A stretch of DNA of 64,000 nt from Isoetes taiwanensis (Eukaryota > Streptophyta > Lycopodiopsida > Isoetales > Isoetaceae), in contig JAJEKV010000002.1 in the NCBI GenBank assembly GCA_021234155.1, positions 20,733,726 through 20,797,725 of the forward strand, read 5' to 3'. The notes below the pieces were generated by a model. It did not search any database. It worked only from the letters and a program-made list of their open reading frames with translations, and was not told where the DNA came from. Below, piece by piece: positions 55,021 through 64,000 of this stretch. Numbering within the stretch: position 1 is the first letter of the stretch; each line of letters opens with the position of its first letter. The translations under genes were made by a program, and so were the position numbers.

Positions 55021-58000
55021 CAGGCGAAAATGTGTTTGAATTTTTTGAACGGCTTGGCGGCCCATTACGATAAGGGCCGGAAGATTTGCGGCAATGCGGA
55101 CGGGTTGATTGTTGCCGCGTCCACAATCTCGACCCGGAATCGAATATGGGGTATTACTTGGTATCACGGACAATGTGTGCGAGGAGGTTGGAGCATAACA
55201 GGATCGTGGCACTGCGTGGTGAAAAGAGAGGTTGCTTTCGGTTTCATCTAGCAGAGGTTGCTTCATGGCGGCGTGGACATCAACGGGGAGTTGCGGGGAG
55301 GTTCGGCATCGAAAAGTGATCAGCAGCGTTGGATGCGATTGCAAGGAGCGGTAGGGGTCAAGCAAGGCAGCCACGGCACTGGTCACGATCAAAGTCATTT
55401 CTCCCCAAGGATCGGCATATTCGAGGGGTAGGATGGCGAGGAGGCATACTCGTAGGAGGAACTGAACGATAAATATTCGAGCTTCTTGAATCGATTAATG
55501 CGAGAGAGAGGGTTTCGCATTGTCAGCAGAAATGATCCTGCCGTTTTGCAAGTCCATGGTGGCATTGAGATGACCATCGGTGATGACTAAGCGAATTAGT
55601 GGCCCGATAATGGATACTCTTTGCTGGCGGAGAAAAGTGCGCCTACCGGCATTTCATAGTCACGGATCTTCGCCGACTTTCCAAACTCCAAATTCCATGG
55701 GAAGCGGAGATCACCAATGTTGATGTGAAGAATAGGTGTGGCCTTGAGGTCGTGATATGGCCATTAGCCAATTTGATGTCATATGGGAGCCACGAAAGAG
55801 TTGTGTGATGCCCATTTGTTTTGCGGAGTTTATCAGTGATGAGATTGGCTTGCGCTACCTCCATCGATTTGAACATGGTTGACTTGCTGATTTCCCAAGT
55901 GGCATGGGCCCGTGGGTGTAGAGGTAGCCACGGCCCCAACTAAAGCGGTTGGGAGTGGTAGCGGTCCTTGAGGCGGGGCCGAGTTTTAAAATGGTGGCCA
56001 AGCTTAAAGGAATTTTGATCTTGGCGAGCTCCTCTTGGAGTTCAAGAGGTACATGAGAAAAAGGATCTGCTTGGTTCCCAGTGCGGGGAGTGCGTGGCGA
56101 GGGAAGCGACAACTTCTTTGAGTAAGTCAACCTCGGCTGCAATATTGGGATATATGCGAGGCGTGGAGGTTGAGATGTTGAAGGGTATCTTGTCTTTGTT
56201 GAGCTCTAGTGGTGGCATGAACATTTGCCAATGTGCGACCTTATGGCGGCTTGCATGAGGTTCAAAATGCTTTGGCGAACTTTGGGCATGACATGTGGCA
56301 TGAGCTTTTTCAAGTCGAGGTGCAAAGTGAACCTTTTTTTCGTCCTCATGAGGAATGGTGTCAGCGCAAAGGCGGGTTCGCGTGCCCGCCGAATAATAGT
56401 CAAGGGGCGTGATGCCTTGGTGCGGCGTGAAACTAAACCAACCCAATTTGTGGTGGGCCGGGGAGGATTAAGTGCACGAAAAATTTCCTCTTGGGCTTGT
56501 TGATCGGTGAGGTTGATTTCTTTGGAGCTGGTTGATAAGCGTGATTCTTTGGCTCTTGGTGGCTTCTTAAGAACTGGTGCGGGCCTTGTTTGCCATTAGC
56601 GAGCGAGTTGGTAAGCGTAGTGGCCCGGACCCGATGTGGTACGATTTGTGCGAGGGAAAGGCACACGAACTTGTGGAAGTTGAGGACCGCCGTGGTGGTA
56701 TGACCCCATTCTTGGCGGTGATAAACGAGCTTTAGAAGGATCAAAAAGGAGGGCGTTGGTTGGATCCCGTGGTTGGTCACATTGCTGATAGGATTCGTGG
56801 GAAAATTTTGAAGAGGTGGGCTGGCGATAGTCGCGATTATTCTTTGAGGTGTGGTTTGCACTTGATAAACCATTTTGTTGCGGAGCGGTGTGGGATGAGT
56901 GCGAGTGCACTCTTCGTGGCATGATTGCACATGTTGCATAAGCTTGCAATGGCGGGCCATTGGTGGAGTTGCACTCATTGGCCAAATGGCCTTGGTATTT
57001 GCAAATATGGCACCAGTTTGGCTGGTTATTTGTGGATTGGCGTGTTGAGGCTGAACGGCCGTTTGTGGAACCATGGCGAGGTGGAATGAGCGGGAGCTCT
57101 TGAAGACCCACGCCTCGGGGAGAAACATTGTGGAGTGATTGACAAGGTCGATAGCTTGCTCCAAAGTTTTGGGCCTTGGTATTGATCATGAAGTCGAATA
57201 AGCGGGGAGGAAGTCCTTGGAGAAACCGGACCAAAATCGGCTCGTGTAGGGTACTCCTTGAGCTTACTTAGCGAGAATGTGAAGTCGATCCATAAAATCC
57301 GAGGCGGACTCCGTGGGCTCTTGTTGAAGTTCATTGAGTTGCTTGAGATGAAGTTGATCATCATCCAGTGGTCCCGTAATGAGGCGAAAAGCGGTCGCAT
57401 TTCGGACCAGTCTTGTTTCCAATGGCTTTTGTTGGACATGAGTCATTGATGAGGAGGAAAACCGCAGTGTGGTGGAAAAAGATGTGGAATTTCGGTTGAG
57501 GTTTTGGCGTGACCATTTAGGACAGCTAGAGCCTCAAATTCTTCCATGTGGGCCTGAGCACTTTGGTCTAACGGTTTGCCTTTCGTGTTGCCAAAGGTGG
57601 GATAAGTCAGTTTCAGAGTCTGAAAGGTAGATGTGAAAGTGCTGGGCTGGACAGGAACAGTATAGTGAGGATATTGAGGTTGAGGTGGATGTGGCATTGT
57701 GCCTGACGGACCCTGATGAAGGGGTGGCTGCGGTTGGAGAAAGTAGGCTGGAGCATTGGTTTTGAGATCTGTAAGGTTTAAGCGGGAAGAAGCGATGGGG
57801 AAGCGTGGGGAAAGGATATTCTGGGTAGGCATAAAGGAGACATGTGGATAAGCAGGTGCCCACCCGGGGGAGATGATGGTTCGAAAGGAAGAGGTGTATG
57901 GCTTTGAAGAATGATGGATGTAGGCATGTTCAGGGTGTGAAAGTACGGTTGAAAGGTTGAGCGATAAGGCTCGATAGTGATGAGGAGACTGAGGTTGTGA

Positions 58001-58210
58001 GCAATGTTTGCACGCTTGGGGCGGGGAACTGGGACGAGACTGGACACGAGGGGTGGGTGGCGCGGACTGAGCCCTAGACCGAAGATGGCCTCCCTCTATG
58101 TCATAAGCAGATCCATACATGTCGCGAACAGTTTCCCGACGCTGATGGCGCTCCAAGCGAGAGGCCGTCTGAGAAAGGAGTTCTTCTGGCGTGAATTGCG
58201 GACGGAACAT
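55021..58210 (-). pseudogene. Element C gag-protease
   Basis: ATG 58210: MFRPQFTPEELLSQTASRLE, HQRRETVRDMYGSAYDIEGG and the Pro/Ser-rich N-part are open to about 57540, the cleanest stretch of C. Then capsid pieces (NKSHWKQDWSEM, LNELQQEPTESASDFMDRLH) and a zinc knuckle WCHICKYQGHLANEC at about 57010, where the Trp replaced by a stop in element B is present. Protease remnants (ITDKLRK, LANGHIT) lie at 55980-55700. Unlike A, the capsid core is retained. Confidence 0.8.
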
Positions 58211-58255
58211 GGCGGCGAAAGAAAGTAGGATAAAATCGGACCTGGCCAGCGGCGG

Positions 58256-58831
58256 TGTTTGGGGTCTGGGTTCGGGAACTCCTGGAAGACAGCCCTCTGT
58301 GAGGACCCGTGGATCTAACAGGAGAGTCCGGGGGACTATGTCACGCGGGATTTGCAAGAAGAGAAGAAAAAGAAGGAAACAGAACAAATGAGAGAAAGAT
58401 GATAAGCTTCCTTGATATCAATGATGAAAATACATGAGCTCGCACATAGAGAAAACGAAAGGAGACAAGACTCAAAACTCATCTAAAAACTTATGTGCTA
58501 ACTCTACTCATATATATAGTACAATGGCCTTGGGCCCAATATAGACACTCGGTGATCTCGGTGCCGACTCACGGAAGGAGGCGATTCTGAGGAATGTTGG
58601 CGGTGCCTCTTGAAGTGCCTAGAATCACTTGACGCCCGGCAGGCGGTGTGGGCCGTCACTTGTCTGAGCGGCGCCTCTTATTTTGACCCTGAGGCTTTGG
58701 CTGCGTGGTCTGCTGCTTGGTCTTCTGAGGAGCCTTGGATGTCGACGGTGGCTGGCCTGAGGATCCTTGAGCTTGACACAGTGCTGTCAGTATGCATGAA
58801 TAGTCTGTACCGGGGAGGCCTGGGACTAACA
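58256..58831 (-). repeat. Element C 5' LTR
   Basis: 576 bp, partner of 47764-48356. The first 150 bases are nearly identical to the partner, but the promoter-distal half differs at a dozen places, nearly all at CTG/CAG strings. AGGAA follows at 58832. Confidence 0.9.
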
Positions 58832-58836
58832 AGGAA

Positions 58837-59613
58837 GAAAAGGGCTGGTGGAAGAATTTCTTTGAAACCATGAAAGACGTGACCAAGTCCTTAAACAACA
58901 TCACTTTGGAGATTCCTTTTTGTTGGCCTGGTAGCCAAACCTCTCCTCTGGCGAGGATGCCCAAGGAATTGCCGAGAAGAATGCATCGACAATCTTGTTA
59001 TCAACAAGGAGCCCATTGATCGTGCAATGTACCTGGGATCTCGACGTGCACTCAAGAAAAAGGAAGATCAAACTCCAGAGAAACTTGCAGATCTGCAGAA
59101 AGGAATGCTAGTGGTTGTACCTTCAACGGCGATGACGAAGAACGTCCTTTTGGATTGCAAGGGTTAAAGACATTGTTTATAAAGACAACCTACCCTCGGT
59201 GATAAAGGTTCACTGGTATGCCACTAAGGATCTGAGATCCATTTGTTGGTCGGTATGATCTGTGATAATTCCTTTTAAGAAAGGGACGGAAAAGCGATTG
59301 AATAAGAATCATTTAGACAATCACGGACCTGGCTGAAACTCAAGTCTTGGCTTACGATTTTACTTTAAAAGGTTGATATGAGACTTATGAGAACAACGAT
59401 AAACTTTGTGAAGTCTTTCTGCGAGGATAGCGAGGGACTTATTTGAACAAGACGAGGATAGCGTTCCGGCGGAAAGCTCTTCCACCACTTCAAGCGATAA
59501 TGAGAAGAGTGATCACCAATCTGAAGGCATTGATGAGTACGACGACATTCCAATACCTGCTCTTCTTAAAGGGCGTAAGCTACTCGTTTGTACAGCTGTA
59601 CATGACTAGTTTG
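58837..59613 (+). pseudogene. Transposase-like gene, C-terminal part
   Basis: Continues KYFNEE from 47763 as EKGWWKNFFETMKDVTKSLN and EIPFCWPG. Further pieces in shifting frames: NKEPIDRAMYLGSRRALKKK, QTPEKLADLQKGMLVVVPS, EERPFWIARVKDIVY and IKVHWYATK (a FWIA.V...VHWY pattern common at the C-terminus of this family), then an acidic Ser-rich stretch DNEKSDHQSEGIDEYDDIPI and a stop near 59611. Frameshifts and stops make it inactive. Confidence 0.6.
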
Positions 59614-59646
59614 TACAATGTTTGTCTTTCAAACGTAGGATCCCTG

Positions 59647-59723
59647 CTATGCGTGCATAGCATTTTGCAATTTTTATTTCTTTTGTAGCAAACTATTTTT
59701 GTGCCTTGCCCATGCGCGCATAG
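59647..59723. repeat. Two copies of the CTATGCGCGCATAG palindrome
   Basis: Units at 59647 (one mismatch) and 59710 (one mismatch), 63 bp apart, just after the end of the transposase-like gene. With the left copies at 44285 they bracket the gene. Confidence 0.85.
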
Positions 59724-60160
59724 CATGTGTGCTGCTCCTTGAGCAATAAAAAATGTATACGGCTCCATTTTATTGTTTTTGTCTGTAAAATTTGTCAAGA
59801 ATTTGCTCGTTATTTCATTTTGCCACTATTTGAATGTGTACCTAAAACAACTAAATTAAATTATTATTTTTATACCTAAAATGGGGATGTCAAATTAACA
59901 AGACGCCAAGTTTTTGGTAATTTTGACCCCTAAAATAGCTACCAAATTCGTAAATTTAGGGTCATTTTTTTAATTGACCCCCCAAAGTGGCTGCATTTAA
60001 GGGTATCTTAGGGAATCTTTGAAAGACGCTTTTTATTAGTGCAAACGCAAGTCATTAATGCGTTTGCACCGTCACCTTGTTAAGGTCGAAGTCCAAGGCA
60101 AAGACAGCACTGGGGATGAGCGCAAAAATCAAGGCAGAAAGAGCCAAAAGGAAGGAAGGA
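59724..60160. other. AT-rich non-coding stretch with a small hairpin
   Basis: No gene. GTGCAAACGCA (60039-60049) and its reverse complement (60059-60069) form an 11-bp stem with a 9-base loop. The right boundary of the palindrome-bearing element may lie here but is not visible. Confidence 0.5.
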
Positions 60161-60164
60161 AGGA

Positions 60165-63100
60165 AGGTTCTTTTATCGTCCGCGGAGGCCAATCGGCCTA
60201 TGGGACCCAAATTACATGGGTGCAACAAGCCCATTGCTACCGGATTAAAACCCCCTTAGGAGGGAAAAACCATCAGCGACAATAAGCTGCTTTGGCGGTA
60301 ATGTACAAATATACATATACATGAATTCCGGCACCTGGGTGGGGCGGGGAGGTGAGTCCACAGATCCAAAACCTCACGGAGGTAGGAGCCAAGGGATCGA
60401 GCAGATTGCGTCTTGAAGTAGCTTCGTGGGAGAGGCGAACTAGGTCGCACCAAGAGAATATAGCGAGCGAATCGACTATATTTGGACAGCTCGGAAGGCA
60501 TGGCTTTCATCCTCAACAACCCAGCAACAAACCGACAAAGCACGTCTGGCGGCTCTCCAACCCACAGACCCGTCTCAAGCCGAAGATGGTGGGCCCTGAT
60601 TCGAATGGGCCTTGATGGGCAGCGAGGAAGCATGAGGAGGTAGAGCTGTGGGCCTCGAACCAGGGTGGGGTTTATATGCTGTTTGTAGTGTGCCATCTTT
60701 ACCTGTTCCAGAGCATGGTGGTGTTGTGTGTTTTATCTTGACTATTTTTGCATAATGAGCTTAAATTTATGAAATGTATGCATAAATGAAGAATTATATG
60801 GGTGTAATGTGGAGAAAATGTAAAAAATGTGCAAATATTGTGGAGGAAGCATTTATGATGTACTGAAGTGGAACCTATGGACTTGAAGGAGTATTAAAGT
60901 CCTTAAGAAATATTTTCAATGGTTGATAATTTGATGATGTGTCATGAATCTGGGGAAGCATGGTAGTTGCAAAGAAGTTTGGATGACCTAGATTTGAAGT
61001 TGAGGTGGCAAAATCTAGTGAACTTATGGTAGTTAGAATTTGGATCTAAGGTTGTGATTTGCCTAGATCTAGTGGCTAGGATCAAGTAGAGTTTTCTATA
61101 AGATAGCCAAAATTCGTGTAGAAGGGAGGCCCAAATTTGGAAGATGACATCTGGGCAAAGTTCTTGAAGTGTGAGTATGTTTCTTGATCAGTTGAATATT
61201 ATTATGTTGAAGTATGATATTTTGATTATGATTATGTGATTCTCCTATTTGTTATCTCTATTTCTATAATCTCAAAAGACTTGTGTAAGAATGATTATGT
61301 TGGTGATTTATGATGCCAGTAGAGTGAGGCCTAGCCTATCTCATATACCTTGAGATTTGCTTGGGTTGTTGTAGTTAGCGCTTGTTCTTCAGTTTTCCTT
61401 GGGTGCATAGAAGATGCTAACAGGTGGTCCCAGAGCTTCCCCAGGAAACAAGAGTCCAAGTACCCCCTCAGCCTATCCTAGCCGGCGTCTGTGTGCACCT
61501 GGACGCACCTATGTGCGTCTACGTTCCAGCGCGCCAGCCACTGGGCTCTCTTGTCCTTCCAACAAGCCCTGAGTCATTGCGGGCTCCACGCCCTGGCGGC
61601 AGTAAGCCAAGTCGGGGAGGAAAGTGTCGCATATCTTTGGCCACCTTACGGAAATAAACAATGTAATGTCTATCCGAGGGCCGCATCTTTGCGGGGGCAT
61701 GAATCATCTCTCGCAACAAGATGTGATATATGGGCGGGGGTTGACCCTAAGTGCTGCGTCAAAAATGCCTTACGGACTGCTCTAAGTCGTTCCAAGTCAC
61801 CAAAGACACCCTTTGGGCCCCCACCTCGACCCGTCTGGAAGAAGCGGCTCCACCGGTGCAGGAACAAAATGTGGCCCCGGTCATATATAGCTTCGCCTTG
61901 TGACTATTGTTTTGCATTGCGTATAGTGCCTTCCAACTGCGGTCACCAAGGCCGAATGGATGCATCCCAATACATTGAGGGCGGAAATTCCACCCCGGTA
62001 CTTGTAGGCGGGTGTGACCTCTACCATCACCCACGATAAGTGAGCACAGGAGGTCTTCGGATGGCGTGAGGAGGATATGAGGACCACCTTAGTCTTGGCG
62101 GGTTGACCGCGCATGTCCGTCGCTGGGAAGAATGTGTCCGGGGCATCTAGGTGTGCTGCATGCCCTCGGTGTATGGGGCAAGAGGTCCACATCATGCATA
62201 GATGGCTGCCATGAGACTGGTGCAAGAGGCGTATACGAGTCCCCCATTGGCGCAAAGCCAGGGCTTCCAAGTGGTCAATGTAAAGTCCAAAGAGTGTGGG
62301 TGAGAGAGGGACAACCTTGCCTAACTCCAATCTTCTGGCGGCAAATGACCTGTCCTTTAGGTTGCATGCGGCAATACGCTCTCGTCTGATGTTCGTTACC
62401 TTTGCGTTCTGCCAGATCCATAGGGAGCCCCGGATGGTGCAATCTAAGCCCACAACTTTTTCACGGGTGCGTGTAGAGCTTTTGCAAAGTCCACAAACAA
62501 ACAATCTGAGTCCTCCCGGGCGGTTCTGTTGTCCTCGACCCGGGGCCACGAGTGTAAAGATGTGATCAATGGTGAATAATACCGGGGGAGGAAACCCCGC
62601 CTGGGTAAGTGCCCGACTTCCATTTTGCCTATCCCCATCGTTACCTTACGTTGAGAATGCCGAGCACGGCTTGGCAAACTTGGGTGACCATGATGGTTCG
62701 GTAATTGGTCTGGGCGGTGTGGGTCCCTTGTAGATCGGAACAACCACGCTTGTGGTCCATGGTCGGGGAAAATCCTCTTCAACCTGCGTGCCCACGTCTC
62801 CCTGTACAACCATTGAACTTTGAAAAATGTTGGTACCACGGTATATCGGGCGGCTTGTGGCATGGGTGTTCCGTGTCTCCATGAGGAAGATGAGGTCCAT
62901 GTCCCGGCCTCACGAATTGAGGCTATCGCCCATACGCCCACGAAACCCCGGCAGTTCGGACCACCACGGGAGGCACAATTCCTATTGGCGGTTGAGGAGA
63001 TGCTTGTGTAGTGTGTGTCACCCGGATGGACCAGGAAGGACTGAGTTTGGGGCAGACCCGGACAAGCGGCGAGGCGGCCCGAGGCGGCATTTGGTGGCGG

Positions 63101-63170
63101 GGCGAACCAGGAGTTGTAGAGGCGGATGCGGAAGGTGGAAGCAACGAATGAGAGGTATTTATAGAGAGAG
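60165..63170 (-). mobile_element. LINE3 with a solo LTR inserted
   Basis: Minus-strand LINE of a family distinct from LINE1/2. Reverse transcriptase pieces: TSVVVPIYKG (about 62760), FLPRYYSPLITSLHSW, LFVDFAKALHAPV (about 62480), VPLSPTLFGLYIDHLEALAL (about 62300), TDMRGQPAKTKVVLISSS (about 62110) and TPAYKYRG. The C-terminal zinc-binding region (RAHHLRLETGLWVGEPPDV at 60600, then a VEDESHAF string in another phase) is separated from the RT by a solo LTR at 60722-61422. The 3' end reads GGGTCCCATAGGCCGATTGG ... GGACGATAAAAG plus CCTT repeats. It is broken by many frameshifts. The 5' edge near 63170 is approximate. Confidence 0.7.
60722..61422. mobile_element. Solo LTR (701 bp)
   Basis: TGTTGTGTG...GATGCTAACA with GGTGG on both sides (60717-60721 and 61423-61427), a 5-bp duplication. 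There is no internal region, so the element was reduced to one LTR by recombination. It separates the RT and C-terminal parts of LINE3. Unrelated in sequence to the LTRs of A-C apart from the TG/CA ends. Confidence 0.75.
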
Positions 63171-64000
63171 TCAAATTCGTAAGGCTTTGAAATTATAATG
63201 GAATAACAATGTTAACATTGCAAGTTGTGGTAACTTCAAACTTAAAGGATAGGTCACTTCATTCTATTAGCAAAACAATGATGAATAAAATTGGGAGCAA
63301 GGAATTTGCAAATTTTTGCAGTGGTTTGAAAGAGTTACCACATAAACGAATTTGGAGCTATTTTAATCTGCTATATCTCAGCCATTCTAGTATGTGGCAA
63401 GTTCCTACAACATCCCTTTTTCATCTTAGTTTTTTGCTTCAAGAGTCCTCGTTCGAGCACCACTCCTACGTTGTTCCAACACCTTCAATGTTATTGTTCG
63501 ACTTGGCTCCAACAATACTTAAAGACAATTCTCGTTTTATTAATGTGATTTTTTTTTTGCTTTCTTGTTCTTATATCCCGTCATTAAATTATAAAATTCT
63601 TGAAATGGAAAAGAGGAAGACGGATCTACAAAGAGAGAGGCAGGGAATAAATTACTAATCGCATATTTCTTACTAGCCAGAATGACTTTGGCTAAACTCG
63701 CTCGATATTAATCCCAAAACTTTATGTGGTTTAGCTAAACTCTACATATTTTTCCTCTCATACTTTCTAGCGTTTAGCTTAATTAACCCAAACATCATCC
63801 CCAAAATTTCTATGGTGTGGCCAACGGAAAATATTAAGCCAAATTACTATACCCTTTTTCAATTGTTTCCACTTATTTTAGTCATTTTCTTTGCGAAAAC
63901 ATTGTAAAATAATGCTAGCTAGCAAAATCTATGACTCAAATCAATTTATAATGCTAGAAACTAAACTATTAATCATATATTTCTTATAAACTAGAACAAT
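63171..64000. other. AT-rich stretch, no supported gene
   Basis: A 149-codon open frame at 63209-63658 has no recognisable motif and AT-driven composition, so I do not call it a gene. Near-repeats of CTAATCGCATATTTCTTACT (63656) and TTAATCATATATTTCTTATA (63969) suggest another decayed repeat running off the window. Confidence 0.4.

Larger units (their letters stand above)
47764..58831 (-). mobile_element. Element C: Ty3/gypsy LTR retrotransposon, third family member
   Basis: LTRs 58256-58831 (5') and 47764-48356 (3'), flanked by AGGAA (47759-47763 and 58832-58836). Removing C restores the frame of the transposase-like gene. Order on the minus strand: gag with zinc knuckles, protease, RT, RNase H, integrase with GPY region, antisense-gene relic, third ORF, polypurine tract. 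All frames are broken many times by small indels. Differences from A and B, and between its own LTRs, cluster at CTG, CAG and CCTG sites. Confidence 0.93.

Noticed and set aside
61423-61436. GGTGGTCCCAGAGC read as a degenerate tRNA-Met primer site of an LTR element
   Set aside because: GGTGG also precedes the LTR at 60717, so it is the target duplication of a solo LTR in a LINE; no internal element follows.
63209-63658. 149-codon open frame
   Set aside because: Low-complexity AT-driven composition, no recognisable domain, no homologue in the window.

Overview
The window is plant nuclear DNA and is almost entirely a nest of transposable elements around a few gene remnants. The best clue to the host is at 3307-7400, where eight exons encode the intraflagellar-transport protein IFT38 (CLUAP1). 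Land plants keep IFT genes only where sperm are flagellated, so a bryophyte, lycophyte, fern, cycad or Ginkgo is implied. The abundance of degenerate retroelements suggests a large genome such as a homosporous fern, but that last step is inference.

Left part (1-8925): two exons of an RPA1-like DNA-binding domain (1286-1658); the IFT38 locus, with an in-frame TAA in exon 5 and a LINE in intron 6 (5201-6935, target-site duplication present); an unidentified exon-like piece; and the 3' part of a second LINE.

Central nest (7.9-31 kb): LINE2 is split by Ty3/gypsy element A (8926-29873, minus, duplication CATAA). A is split inside its integrase by a related element B (13899-25243, plus, duplication GTGGC). 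B's integrase is split by a 323-bp inverted-repeat element (19959-20281, duplication ATAA). A, B and a third copy, C (47764-58831, minus, duplication AGGAA), share one layout: LTR, gag-protease, an in-frame UAG, RT/RNaseH/integrase with a GPY motif and no chromodomain, a short antisense Cys-rich gene behind its own TATA promoter, a large third ORF (N-domain, coiled coil, C-domain), polypurine tract, LTR. Element A's primer site fits tRNA-Asp. These traits point to the non-chromovirus Tat/Ogre/Athila side of Ty3/gypsy.

Middle (31-44 kb): a GATTC-rich degenerate minisatellite invaded by two SINE-like copies, a P450 relic, a 472-bp near-perfect hairpin, a Ty3 gag relic, exon-like pieces of unknown genes, and a 2.6-kb hAT-type non-autonomous element (8-bp duplication) carrying about 1.55 kb of almost pure purine on one strand.

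Right part (44-64 kb): a decayed transposase-like gene whose intron and flanks carry 18 copies of the palindrome CTATGCGCGCATAG, nine of them at an exact 41-bp period. Its exon is interrupted by element C. Then comes a LINE (about 60.17-63.17 kb) holding a solo LTR; the LINE's 3' end is shared with the SINE-like copies elsewhere in the window. Element C carries many differences at CTG/CAG sites that look like sequencing or polishing error rather than evolution.

No intact cellular gene was found. All calls are by eye; no database search was run.
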